A DNA stretch of 64,000 nt from Sphaeramia orbicularis (Eukaryota > Chordata > Actinopteri > Kurtiformes > Apogonidae). The DNA lies in the NCBI RefSeq assembly GCF_902148855.1, contig NC_043962.1:30060828-30124827 (forward strand), given 5' to 3'. The position numbers were made by a program, and so were the translations under genes. Below are positions 37,701 through 48,599 of the stretch, piece after piece. Numbering within the stretch: the first letter of the stretch is position 1; every line of letters begins with the position of its first letter. Under the pieces are notes generated by a model, which was not told where the DNA came from, searched no databases, and worked only from the letters and a program-made list of their open reading frames with translations.

Positions 37701-40700
37701 GTTGAGCTTAAGGAGGAGTGGCAGGATGAGGACTTTCCACGGTATTCTGTCAATCCCTCATAATATTGCAACTAGTGCATGATTCACAGTATTGTGTCAA
37801 AGTTAAAGAAGTCATGTAGAGTACATGACCACCTCCTGTTTGTCTTTCTCTTTAGGCCTCTACCAGAGGAAGAGGAGCTGGAAGATGAGCTTTTTGCTGG
37901 AACCTCTGGAGAGGGGGACCATGGTAATGAACACAGACTAGTATATAGTGTTTGCACAAATGATACAGTACAAACTAAAACATCAAGTGCAGATTCATCA
38001 GTCCTATCATAATGTAGTATTTTAGCATGTCCACACTATGTGTAATCAGGCTCACTGCACATCACAGCTCAGAAGGTGGACCAGAGACTCCTGGATTTAC
38101 ACCTTTTTTTTAGGTCATTTCAGTGAAGAAATATGCAAAAGAATTATTGTCATGGACTTAAACATGTTAGCTTCGTAATGTTGGTGTTAATAGTTCATTG
38201 TACAACACTAGTCACTTTGCCACTGACCCCCAAAGTGCGCAAATTTAACTTGTGCATAAAATTTTCTTAATGGAAAAACAACAATTTCGCCAAAACTCTA
38301 ATTTTTCGATTAAAAGTTTTTGCGCTGGCAAGAGGTGGTTTTTCAGGCATAGCGCAAATAGTACATTATGCAAAACTGCAATGGAAAGACCTTTTTCACA
38401 TGAATTAAAAAAAAAAAAAAGGATGTTGACGGATGTTACAAGCGAAGAAGAGTTTTAAAAGAAACATGGCGCGGTATGTGTGGACACACCAGGAAACCGA
38501 ATCATTTTTTAATTTAGTATGAGATAGAGGGGTAATATATAATAATAATAATGAATATATCTGTAAATCAACATGATATTTACGTTCTTCGCCTTGCTTA
38601 AGGAATGACTTCTTGTGTCATGTCACAATAACAAATAAACAAATCATCGCATTTGTGATTTCATGGAAAAACCGACATGACACACTTCTGTTTTTTCGAC
38701 ATTTAGTAAATATCGGTAAAGTTTTGTGCATATGTCTAATGCAAAAGTGACTATTGTTTGTAAAATGCCATAATTTCACTGATATGTGCACAATTTAGAA
38801 TGATTTGTAACTAAGTAGTAAAGTTTGTTCAGCACTATTATTTAGTTATAAATTGTACAATCACTTTGAAAAAACAAAATATAACTTTGTCCAGTGGAGT
38901 ATTGTACATTTTGGGTTCAGCTGAGGGGTATCTTTGAGGCATTTGAGCAATTTATTGAGGATAAAGAATTTTTTTTCTCACAAAAAACTGAGGGCTTGGC
39001 ATCTACCCTAGGTTATGCAGTGAACCATGGCAAGAAGACGAAAAAGAAGCTGGCGGCTCCAGACATCAGTCTTACACTCGATCGCAGCGAAGGTTCTCTT
39101 CTTTCTGATGAGCTGGATGAAAGTACAGAGCTGGACCTCGATGACATAGACACACCTTCAGAAAACAGCAATGAATTTGAGTGGGAAGGTAAGAACTCTG
39201 TAATATGATGTCCATGTACATAACAGATTTAGTACATGGACATCATCTTCTATTCCTGCTAGACCAGTTTGTTAGAAGACTGACATTTGGTGAAGGGTTC
39301 AAAGATACAGTACATTGTGTGCATTAGGTCCAGTCTGTGATTTTTTTTTTTTTTTTTTTTTTTATACAGTCTTGAGTTTATTCATTGGAAAACAACAACA
39401 CTTTGGGATTTTGGTCATTTGCTTATTTTCATTGGTTTGGGTAGGTGGGTGACCATGCAACATGTAGTTACAACATGCTTTGTCGTTTTTGTGTTGACAC
39501 TGCTGCCTTCCTTTTTTTCACTCGGAAGAATTGTTTCCATTCTTGGCCTGGAAACAGGCTGCAGGCCAGCAACAGGTTTCTCTCTTCCTTATGGTAAGGT
39601 CTGTTGGACAGCCCCTTTTTTTCCTGCCAACCATGAGTCAATCAACCCCTATTGTTCTGATTATTTTCTGTCTTCAGTCAAATCACAGGGTGTTTTATAC
39701 CTCTTCATCTTTTACTGTGCATGTCATTCCCTTTTCCTGAAAATGTCCTATGAATTTTAAACAGTGGCAAATTGCCACAGAAGACGTGGTTTAATTTTGT
39801 CAAGATCAGAAGAAATGGCACAATGAACTCATCTGTTCAAGAGTAATACTGTATTTCCTCAAATAGCTACAGCACTGTAACGTGGCTGAACTGTAAAAGG
39901 TAACAGGCTTTTGCTCGAAACACACTTGCATCAGATGCAGGGCTTTATTTCTAATTTTCTTTGTTTCTGTATGATCATATCTAATATGGAACCTGTTACA
40001 AACAAATCATTCACTCTGAATATAAACACTTGAGGTAATAGTTTCAGATGAGCCCTCAACTATCTCTAACAAGGTTTTTTATTGTGGAATAAATATATTT
40101 ACTGGTACATTGCACACAGTAGCTGCCAGGCATTAGAACAATAAAACGATTAACATTAAAATGAGTGAATCTTGGCAGGTATTTTGGTGGCCGGGCCTGT
40201 ATTTGTTTTTGCCATTCACAGCCTTTATAGTCCCAGCTTTATAATGACTACTGCTTTTATTTGAGGAAATATGGTATCATTTTTATTTTTCATTTAGCCA
40301 TTCAATTGAGATGCATTGCATTTAGTATCCTCCAGCACCAATGAGTTTGTGTTTTGTTTTTATTTTTTTGGCTTTGAATATTTCAATATTTTTATACAAA
40401 CTTTTGAGAAACAGACAAAACGGTGTGTCTGATCACCTGTATATAAAGACAGAAGTGTGTGATGATTATGTTGTATTGTTTTAATCCTGCTTGTTGCATG
40501 CTCAGTATTTTCCTGAGAACCATGATATATATATTTTTTTTTTTGGAACTGTTTTTGCATGAAATGTGTATGTGAAATAGACACTCATCATGCAGCTCTA
40601 CAGCCTATAAAAGAAATGACCTTACGGTATTTCTGCAGTTGTGTGCCTCTGTGATCATATTGGTTAAACATCTATTTGCATTCATTTTACCAGGACACAG

Positions 40701-43700
40701 CTGGCTCGTGCAGCCGAGCACAACGGCAGGGTTTCCCGCAGAGAATTCATTTACCTGCTGCATAGAATTTTAAGCAGCTCTTCTTATGCTGAATTACAAT
40801 TGGATTATTTGTAACTAAGTTACTTGATGTGCCTAAACAATAGCCACAGTCGGTTGTAATCATCTGCTGCCTGAAATGCTACCTATGTTCATTCAATTCC
40901 CTTGAAGGTTAATGTCTCATTTAATACAATGAGATTCATATTTTGTGACATTAGGAACATGTAGTCCTTATATCAGGTGAGATGATGCCTCTAAAGCTCT
41001 ATGTGAAGCCCTGCAGTCGGCACATTTCTTTGTGGTTGCTTTGTATTTGCACCAAAGAAACAAGTTCAGTAGAATGCCTAAAACGTTAGTTGTGAAAGGA
41101 TGCAAGGGAAAAAATGTCCTGGAAACCTTGTTTAACCCTCAAAGACCTGTTGATGTTTGCAAAGTCCAGATTAATTTGCTGTACATTCAACCTTTCCAAA
41201 GACATTTGTTATTTATTCCTGCATTTTGCATTTTTCAGCAAAAATAAGTTATTTATCAATGTTTAATGTACTGATCATAGATGTTCATTAGAACTCAGAA
41301 TAAAGTCAAAGCTATTAATATCAACACATAAAAAAAACTGAAAAAGTTACTTTTTTTTAGCAACACATAACATTAACTGAACGTACAAACAAAACAATCA
41401 CTGTCGTTTGTCAAACTACATGGATTTTAATTATGAATCATTGTTGCAGAAGATGGAGCCTCTGGACATCCAAATAGGTCTTATTTAATGTCACTGAAAA
41501 GCTGAGAAATTGTATTTTACCTGAATTATTAAAATACATTGATAAAATTATTGGTGTAAATGTTATTAAACATTTTAGATCAGTAGATGCTTTTGATTGC
41601 TGGCAACTGTTTGGGTCTTTGAGGGTTAAAATGCATGTAATTGAAAAGTTTAATGACAGATTGGTGGGTTTGTTTTTTTTTTTTTGTCTTTAACAAATTA
41701 TTTGGTGAACATACATGTGATTTCTAATGGAAACACTCCTCATATCCAGTGAGTGCAAGAGCAGGGCATGTATTTAGACTTTCTCTTGTCTTTTAGATGA
41801 TCTACCTAAACCAAAAACAACAGAACTACTACAGAAGGGTGTGGAGTCTGTCCAGGAATTCTCTGCCCTGGAGGAGAGGGAGGAGGGGAGGCGCTGGAGG
41901 GTCTTTCGTATCGGAGACCAGGAGCACAGAGTGGATATGAAGGCTATTGAACCTTACAAGAGAGTTATCAGCCACGGAGGTCAGTAGCATTACATCCTGA
42001 TGTTTGTTGTACATGGAAATATTATTTGATGGTATTGTATTCAAGGTGATCAGTAAAAATGATGGAAAAAAGTGTTGATCGGATTTATGGGTTCTTTTTC
42101 CAGGTTATTATGGAGACGGTTTGAATGCTATAATTGTGTTTGCTGTGTGCTTTATGCCTGAGAGCAATCAACCAAATTACAGATACATCATGGACAATTT
42201 ATTCAAGTGAGTGTTTCTCTGTTTTCCTTAAACCTAGTGAGCGATCACTTTAGAACCAGCGCTAATGAAATGATCTTGTTTTAGGTATGTCATTGGCACA
42301 CTGGAGCTTCTGGTTGCTGAAAACTACATGATTGTGTATTTAAATGGGGCCACGTCTCGGAAAAAGATGCCGACGGTTGGTTGGCTCAGAAAGTGTTATC
42401 AGCAGATCGATAGGAGGTGAGTTTACCTGAGACAGTACACTGCTCAGACTGGGAGCTGAATCAAGGTTCTTAAAGAGTCTTAAATTTGCAAATCTGCATT
42501 TAATACCTTAAAAAAGTCTTTAAAAGGTATTACATTTGATGTGGTAGGTCTTACGTTATGTTGCCATAAACTTGTTCGCTGTGTTGTGTTTAAATGTGTC
42601 TGGGAAATGTCCAAACTACATGGACAGTAACATTAGTCTACTTGGTTCCACCCGTTCCAACCCGACAATTTATACTGAAATTAGGAACCAATTATCGCTA
42701 ATTTTGCAGCCCCCGGTGAGAAATGATCACAGAATGTTCAGTTCTGTATGTAATACCTGTATGTAATATTCAATCTCTGCTGATGTAAATAAATATATTT
42801 TCTTAAATTCTAGGAGTCATGAGTTTTTGCCAATATGGCTGTGAAATTAGCATTAAATTCTGTTCTAAGTAGTCTTAAAAAGTCTTAAATTTAACCTCTA
42901 GGAACCCAGTGAATACAAGTATTCATTAGACTTCAACCATAGATAAATCTATTTTTAATTTCAGACCAAATGGTGTCAAACACATCAATTAACTATCGAT
43001 AGTTTCTCTCACTCTTTGTGTTCAGGTTAAGGAAGAACTTGAAGTCTTTGATAATCGTCCATCCCTCGTGGTTTATTCGCACCCTGCTGGCACTCACAAA
43101 ACCTTTCATAAGGTACAGTTCATATTATATGAAAAATAAAGACCCTCTTGGTTAACCTGTAGATTCTGACATGTTTTTGGGGTTTTTCTTTATGTTTTCT
43201 CACAGCTCCAAATTTAGTCAGAAAATCAAGTATGTGTACAGTTTGACGGACCTTGCCGAACTGGTTCCAATGGAGTATGTGTCCATACCAGACTGCATCA
43301 AACAGTAAGTATGTTCTACTCACAGATTTTATACAGTGTCACCAATGTAATCCAAACTTTAGTCACCTGTTAAATGTGTGCAGATTTCCCATAGTGTTAT
43401 TCAGATTTTCTTGTATAGTAGTTTAGACAAGATGTCAGTGGTAATTCATCTTTATACGAGTTCTGCTGTCCCTTAGGGTTTAGGTATTTTCTAAATTAAG
43501 GATGCCGTCTGCCCTAAAAACTGCCTCACACCATATGAGGACATGTACCATAAATATGTGCCGTATAATACTTTCAGATCATTTCAGTAGCTTTCAAAGT
43601 GTACTGAAACTATCAGCAGGTAGACGGCTGTTGGCCTAAAAACCACTATTAAAGAAAAGTAAGTGCATACCTAAATGTGTAGCTGTTAATCACGTTATTG

Positions 43701-45236
43701 AGGAAATTGAAACAACGAAATTTGCAAGGGCTGTGTTTTTCTTGATGCAACTTAAATTGTTTTTACTCTTGAATGTTTGGTTGCTGTTGGCTGTGTATTT
43801 CTTCTTTCCTTAACTCAATGTCCCTGCCCCCTCCTAAGGTTTGACGACGAAAAAAATAAGAAAAGTCGTAAAAGGTATATACACTTTGCCCTAGGGTCAG
43901 TCTCTGCATTGTTTTTTTTTTGTTTGTTTGTTTCACCAGACTAACAAAATATGCACAATTCACTTTTTTTCTGTTAATTGTTTTGTGTGTTTGAATGTTT
44001 TGTCTTTTTTTAATCTTTTTTGCCACAACTAGTAACTTTCTTCTCCAGTGTCCCATGTTTTCCTTGTGATATTTGACATTCCTGATTGGCCTGAGTAGCT
44101 GTGTGGTTGGTGTCTAAAACAACCTGGTTTGGGGATTGTTTAATGAACTAAATCCAATGTTTGGCTCTATTTATTCCATCAAACAAATACTTACTAAAAG
44201 TTGCGGTTTTATATACACCATATACTTACTAAGTGTATTTGTTTACATGCTATTTTTTCTTGACTTGAAGTGATTTATTTCTTAATTTTTTTGGAGAATA
44301 TGGTTACGCTTCCACTTGGTGTTGTGAATTAAGTATAGTTGATATCTGGTAAGTTTGTTCATGTTTACATGAACAATTGGAGTTGAACGACCAGGAAGTG
44401 GCCATGCTTAGTCACTGTGGTGTGTGCTTGCACTGTAGCCATGTCCTGTCATGGTTCCCCTCAGTAACTTGCCCTCCCTGAACATGCAGCTTGTCCACTC
44501 TCACACCTTGTTGCATGTCTTACCGCCACTCCCTGCTGATGTTTGATGACTGCTGCAAATTTTCACCTTTGCCCGTGCACACTCAAACACTTTGCTTCTT
44601 TCAACTGAGTTTCTGAGGTTAAGAATTTGCAGATGAGTGTATTCTGAAAAATTGAAACTAAAACTGTTCGTTAAATATCTGTTATATAGGCATAGGTTAA
44701 TTAATAGCACTTAAAGATTGAATATGTTATGTTAAATATTTGAACATTTGTAAGAATTCTTTTATAGACCGCCCTTTAAAAAATGAGTGATTATCAGTTT
44801 AAAAAAAAAAAGAGAACTGGTGGTGCAGATGTGAAACATTTGGTTCTCTCACACTTTTGGTCTTCTGCAGTTAATGCTAAACTTTTATCTTACACGGTTT
44901 TAAAAGGGAAAAAATGCTACTACATGAATAACACTATCTGTGACTTGTTTTCAGTTACTCAGACAAAATAACAATGTAGAATTTAAACCAGCAAAATTGA
45001 ATCAAACCATGTGAATGCAGTAGAACTGGTCAGTTAGTCCTGATTTCAAGATGTGACAGTGTGAAGTGTGTGACTGTTAGTTTAGTCATCAGCTGTCCTC
45101 ATGCTCTGTGAAGCATAGTGTAGCCCCAGATACACAAACACAAGTATAACATTTTTTTTTGTTGTTTTTTTTGTACAGAATTGACCAGGACATGCATGGC
45201 AAAGTGGAGATGGCAGCTCCTGCTGTTCCAGAGTGA
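34731..45236 (+). CDS. bnip2: BCL2/adenovirus E1B-interacting protein 2 (BNIP-2)
   Basis: Cytosolic scaffold whose BCH (CRAL-TRIO-like) domain binds small GTPases, Rho-GAPs and Cdc42. Coding exons by phase-consistent GT-AG junctions: 34731-35104, 37646-37741, 37856-37923, 39021-39188, 41797-41979, 42104-42206, 42285-42416, 43026-43112, 43206-43304, optional 43839-43874, and 45179-45236. The constant exons total 1368 nt (455 residues); the cassette makes 467. Residues 1-140 are an acidic, Ser-rich extension. The internal ATG at 37692 starts [16 protein letters not shown], as in canonical human BNIP2, giving 315 residues against 314 in human. Then come [33 protein letters not shown] and the BCH domain at about 290-440, with [40 protein letters not shown] and [24 protein letters not shown] and PRUNE2 relatives fit less well. 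Exon 1 has no recognised homology beyond an open frame and a good donor. Confidence 0.93.
37692..37694 (+). other. bnip2: Internal start codon giving canonical BNIP-2
   Basis: ATG in exon 2 with A at -3 is not seen (context CTAAGGATGG has G at +4 and a purine at -3). It begins [10 protein letters not shown], the exact start of canonical human BNIP2. A transcript starting in intron 1, or leaky scanning, would yield the 315-residue form. Confidence 0.55.
38208..38760. mobile_element. Possible non-autonomous inverted-repeat element in bnip2 intron 3
   Basis: TAGTCACTTTGCCAC near 38209 and GCAAAAGTGACTA near 38746 are imperfect inverted repeats with one indel. The interior carries GCGCAAATTT / TTGTGCATAA words typical of a multi-copy fish repeat. 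No transposase and no clear target duplication, so the boundaries are tentative. Confidence 0.3.
39205..39246 (+). other. Perfect 15-bp hairpin beside bnip2 exon 4 donor
   Basis: ATGATGTCCATGTAC at 39205-39219 is exactly complementary to GTACATGGACATCAT at 39232-39246, with a 12-base loop. The stem starts 16 bases past the last base of exon 4. It could mask or present the 5' splice site, or be a relic of a small inverted-repeat element. Confidence 0.8.
39342..39363. repeat. Poly-T tract in bnip2 intron 4
   Basis: About 22 T. No adjoining reverse-oriented retroelement was recognised. Confidence 0.85.
39846..40277. mobile_element. MITE-like element with 21-bp terminal inverted repeats
   Basis: Left end ATACTGTATTTCCTCAAATA and right end (reverse complement) ATACCATATTTCCTCAAATA match at 18 of 21 positions. 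TA dinucleotides at the edges suggest a mariner-like target. It is 432 bp with no coding capacity and lies in bnip2 intron 4. Confidence 0.6.
41132..41629. mobile_element. piggyBac-like MITE with TTAA target ends
   Basis: Starts TTAACCCTCAAAGACCTG and ends GGGTCTTTGAGGGTTAA. The 12-base terminal repeats CCCTCAAAGACC are flanked on both sides by TTAA, the hallmark target duplication of piggyBac elements. It is about 500 bp, carries no transposase, and lies in bnip2 intron 4 about 170 bases before exon 5. Confidence 0.7.
42455..42905. mobile_element. Probable MITE in bnip2 intron 7
   Basis: Begins AAGGTTCTTAAAGAGTCTTAAATTT and ends with repeated AGTCTTAAAAAGTCTTAAATTT and CTAGGAACCC. The AAGTCTTAAA words at both ends resemble a common fish repeat. 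The terminal repeats are degraded, and the edges are approximate. Confidence 0.4.
43839..43874 (+). CDS. bnip2: bnip2 cassette exon (36 nt, basic peptide)
   Basis: Flanked by a good acceptor (CCCCCTCCTAAG) and a donor (AAAAG/GTATAT). Both ends are phase 2, so inclusion adds exactly 12 residues, [12 protein letters not shown], between IKQ and IDQDMHGK. Skipping gives KQ-IDQD, like the human KQ-VDQE junction. The related protein caytaxin has a comparable charged EEERLKARRE stretch at this spot, which supports a real, optional exon rather than chance. Confidence 0.6.
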
Positions 45237-45753
45237 CCCTCCTTGCACTGCAAAATCTGGACGACGACAGAGACTGTTTTGTTTTTGGGCAACATGACTG
45301 GAGACTTGGCTCTTTGCATCAGAACAGTGCCTTTTTGAGACTATGCTGCCTGTTACATTGTGGAATTCTGTTTTGTATACCTGTGTCAAACTGCTTGATC
45401 TTCACTGTGTTTCCACATGCTGTCTGAAAGATTTTTAATCCTTTTTATTTACCGTCGCTATATCATGTCAAACTTATCTTATCGGTGTTTTCCAGTTACT
45501 GTTATATCTACACTTTTCTTCGAGGCACTCTGTTACAAATGGTGGATGCATGTTCTGCTTTATTACATTTAAATATATATTTATATTCAAAAGGTGACAA
45601 AGGAGAAAAATTAATATATTTTTATGGCTGCTTTGATTTTAAACTACAATTAAGGTCTCAGACCCACTGAGTGGCATTTCATAGTACAGGTTTTGACTGC
45701 ACCTTTTTCACTGGTCACTGCTGAAGTTGTCTGTTAGAATCCTGCCTGGGAAA

Positions 45754-45759
45754 AATAAA
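45754..45759 (+). terminator. bnip2 polyadenylation signal
   Basis: Canonical AATAAA about 520 bases past the bnip2 stop, followed by a T-rich stretch (GTTTTATTTTTTTCCCCTC) suitable as downstream element. Confidence 0.6.
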
Positions 45760-45815
45760 GTTTTATTTTTTTCCCCTCACTTGAATTTGCCCTCTCACTT
45801 CTGCAGAGAATATTA

Positions 45816-46337
45816 TGGGTTTGTACAGGTGCTTGAAATCCTTGAAAAAGCTTGAATTTCAGTGTTGTGTTTTCAAGGTCTGAAAGTGCTTGAATTTTAG
45901 TTTAAGTGCTTGAAAGTGCTTGCAATTATCACTCTGTGATGTGATTTATTTATTTTTAATATTAACAATGCCAGGTTAGATAGCAAGTCAAAGCTACTTA
46001 GAAGTGATACATTTTGAAAAATAAAACTTTGTCAAATTTTTATCTTAATCTTTGGCTTGGTACCTGTGTGTCTGAAGAACACCAAGCGCTTCCCTGTTTT
46101 TTTGGCTGAAATTTTGTTCTCCTTTAATTTCTAACACCTTTGCTATTATGAGACAATTTAAGATGTTTATAGCAGAATACAGTGGACATCATTGTGATTC
46201 AAAAGTGGAAAAAAATAGCATGTATGTATTCCTATAGACATGTATTTTACTCCAGTGATAAGGTGCTGTGCTGGGAAAGTTTGAAAATGACTCTTAAAAG
46301 TGCTTGAATTTAACCTTGAAAAATGTGTACAAACCCT
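45816..46337. mobile_element. hAT-like non-autonomous element
   Basis: Ends TGGGTTTGTACA and TGTACAAACCCT are inverted repeats. Flanking octamers GAATATTA (45808-45815) and GAATATTT (46338-46345) agree at 7 of 8 positions, as expected of an aged hAT target duplication. The interior repeats AAAGTGCTTGAATTT and CTTGAAA words. It lies between the bnip2 poly(A) site and gcnt3. Confidence 0.6.
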
Positions 46338-46452
46338 GAATATTTGAAAGACACAAATATGCAGCTCTTACCATATTTTTGTTTACATAAAGTCACAGCT
46401 CCATATCTTTGTTAGATACTTTTTTATTAAATGTAGTCAAAATATAAACAGT

Positions 46453-46640
46453 AACTAGAAAAACACTGAGAGTGCAGACCTCCGCCAAGGCAGAACAGTT
46501 CCTTGTTCCTTGTACCAGTATTAACATTTCCTGAAATTTTCACCCAAATCCGTCCATAACTTTTGAGTTATCTTGCACACGGACAGACAGACAAACAAAC
46601 AAGTGCTGGCAAAAACATAACCTCCTTGGCGGAGGTAATA
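46453..46640. repeat. Short interspersed repeat, copy A
   Basis: Carries 13-bp inverted repeats ACCTCCGCCAAGG (46478-46490) and CCTTGGCGGAGGT (46624-46636), with AAATCCGTCCATAACTTTTG and CGGACAGACAGACAAACAAA between. A second, longer copy in the same orientation lies at 50606-50846. Family not identified. Confidence 0.7.
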
Positions 46641-46861
46641 AGACAAAGTATACAATGGAAAACATGTTTGATATTACTGAAATAAGAGTTTGGAAATGAA
46701 GTACCACTGTTTGATCCCTTTAACTCCACTAGGTGGCACTATTTCCAGATTTTCTTTGTGTAAATCATAAAAAAGGTACATTATCATTGTCCATTTCACA
46801 GCTCCATTACATTTTTATATCTCATATATAAAATATCTGTCTCTGTATATCTTTTGCTAAA

Positions 46862-46867
46862 TTTATT
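46862..46867 (-). terminator. Candidate gcnt3 polyadenylation signal
   Basis: AATAAA on the minus strand about 137 bases past the gcnt3 stop codon; another lies at 46423-46428. Confidence 0.35.
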
Positions 46868-47003
46868 TACATTTCCATATACAAAACATATTTACAATAA
46901 TATAAATAGGTTTAAAGGGGTTAAATAGTTGTTTCCATGTTTTGATATATATTTTTTATACATACTTTGAGTAGGAACCTATGATTACAAACAATCCACT
47001 TCA

Positions 47004-48287
47004 TTATTCTTGTTTTTCTGACAGTGGGTCATAGCCTAAAGCTTTGACACGCAGGACTGACTCCAGACATCTAATGGCAATATCATCAATCTCTGGATCA
47101 AACTTATTTGCAAACAGATGATGTTGTCTCAGAACCCAAGGGAGGTCACCAGCCCCGTAGACACAAACTGCTCTTCTGTAAGCTCCGGTGCATGGGGAGT
47201 ATGGAGCTCCATTTTTCATGTCTCCAGCTAAATAGGCCCACTTCACCAAACGAGCAATGGCATTCATGTCTGATGTATCATACTTGATGTTTGTGGGCAC
47301 AGATCCAGGAACAGAGGGCATCCTCTGTAAAGTTGCCCACAGGTGCTCATCAGGGCTGTATGTGTCCTCCTCCCACTCCAGCAGTTTCCGAACCTCTGTG
47401 TCCTCTATCACATGTCTGACAAAGTCTCTTGTAACCACAAAGTAGGCATTTCCCATAAACATTGGCGTGTTAATGGGAGGGGGGGGTTTCTTCTCCTCTG
47501 TCCGGACGACAGTGTCTGTGATATTGTGACGATACTGCCAGCGGCCTTTTTTGTAGTTATTGGTGATCTCAGTCTCCATGCTGTTTTTCCCCTTTAGGGC
47601 CTTTAAGGCTGTAACCATCTCTCCATTGGTTTTGATGGGAAAGTCTGTCCCACATGTGTTGAGCAGGTACTTCCACTGGACATGTGACTTCAGCAAGTCT
47701 TTCATGCAGTTCAGATCTGCCTGAACACGAGACCATGAGGCATATACGACACTTTCTAACTTACTGGCCACAAACACATTAGGAAAACAGGACACAATCC
47801 CCTCTACAGCCTCCTGAAAGTCTTTACTGGTTTTCTGGTCCACATGAATGCAGTAGATGTTCTGAGGAGCATAAACAGCTCGGAGAAGACGCTCAAACAT
47901 TTCAATCTTTTCATGAATCACCATGGAGTAGGCGATGGGAAACTCTTCTTCCTCCTTACTGAGGGGAACAGTGTAGAAACCCCTCTGGTCAATGTAGGCT
48001 TGACAGTCCTGTGTTGAATTTAAGTAGAACTCCTCAGGTAATAAACTACGTCTTCTCCTTGATGCCAGAAGTTCTTCCAGTTCATGTTTCTTTCCCCCTA
48101 TGTCTCCATTAATAATTGCCAAGCAGCCTGGTAGGTCAGCCGAGTGCTGCTTTGGTATTCTGACATGAAATAAAGACAGGCTCTTGATTTCATTTTTCCA
48201 AAAGATAAAAGAAAACAACATACCAATAAGGATCACAGACAATGTCCTCAACAGCATCTGGCATTTGAAAAATTTGGCAAAATGCAT
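47004..48287 (-). CDS. gcnt3: Core 2/core 4 beta-1,6-N-acetylglucosaminyltransferase (GCNT3 type)
   Basis: Complete single coding exon, 427 codons (human GCNT3 about 438). It is a Golgi type II enzyme that adds GlcNAc beta-1,6 to the GalNAc of mucin O-glycans (UDP-GlcNAc donor), forming core 2 and core 4 branches. Residues 11-30 ([20 protein letters not shown]) are the signal-anchor, and 31-110 form a stem with a basic RRRR at 77-80. Family motifs: [20 protein letters not shown] (108-127), [15 protein letters not shown] (181-195), [10 protein letters not shown] (212-221), and [15 protein letters not shown] (308-322) with Glu314 at the catalytic-base position. N-glycosylation sequons are at Asn90 and Asn255. 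[20 protein letters not shown] is closer to GCNT3 than GCNT1 (human GCNT1 reads LRAIYMPQNF), as is the neighbour bnip2. A likely acceptor (CTGTAG) 26 bases upstream suggests a non-coding first exon. Confidence 0.88.
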   Translation of the reverse strand: MHFAKFFKCQMLLRTLSVILIGMLFSFIFWKNEIKSLSLFHVRIPKQHSADLPGCLAIINGDIGGKKHELEELLASRRRRSLLPEEFYLNSTQDCQAYIDQRGFYTVPLSKEEEEFPIAYSMVIHEKIEMFERLLRAVYAPQNIYCIHVDQKTSKDFQEAVEGIVSCFPNVFVASKLESVVYASWSRVQADLNCMKDLLKSHVQWKYLLNTCGTDFPIKTNGEMVTALKALKGKNSMETEITNNYKKGRWQYRHNITDTVVRTEEKKPPPPINTPMFMGNAYFVVTRDFVRHVIEDTEVRKLLEWEEDTYSPDEHLWATLQRMPSVPGSVPTNIKYDTSDMNAIARLVKWAYLAGDMKNGAPYSPCTGAYRRAVCVYGAGDLPWVLRQHHLFANKFDPEIDDIAIRCLESVLRVKALGYDPLSEKQE

Positions 48288-48599
48288 TTTCTTGGTTGAG
48301 CTCCTCAGCCTACAGCACAGAGTTGTGTGTGAGAGGCCACTGGCTTAGTTCATTTGATAAAGGAACACACATGATAAAGTCCCCACAGTGGGCGTGTCAG
48401 GAAGGTGTGGGAGGAATTTAAAGGTGCTACAGGTCATCACGTTACCATTATTTTAGGTTATTTCACACTACTTGAAAAATTAAAAAAAAAACAGATTTAA
48501 TAAAACAAAATGCAAAAACTAAAAAAAAAAACTTTGAAGTAAAAAAAAAAGAACTAAAAAAACAATAAAAGCAAGAGGTCAATTATATATGCACCCATC

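Noticed and set aside
39419-39760. 113-codon hydrophobic frame in bnip2 intron 4
   Set aside because: T-rich intron sequence gives Phe/Leu-rich frames by chance; no start context, homology or splice support.
44501-45080. Possible extra exons in the last bnip2 intron
   Set aside because: No phase-2 exon with homology to the BNIP-2 C-terminus other than the 36-nt cassette.
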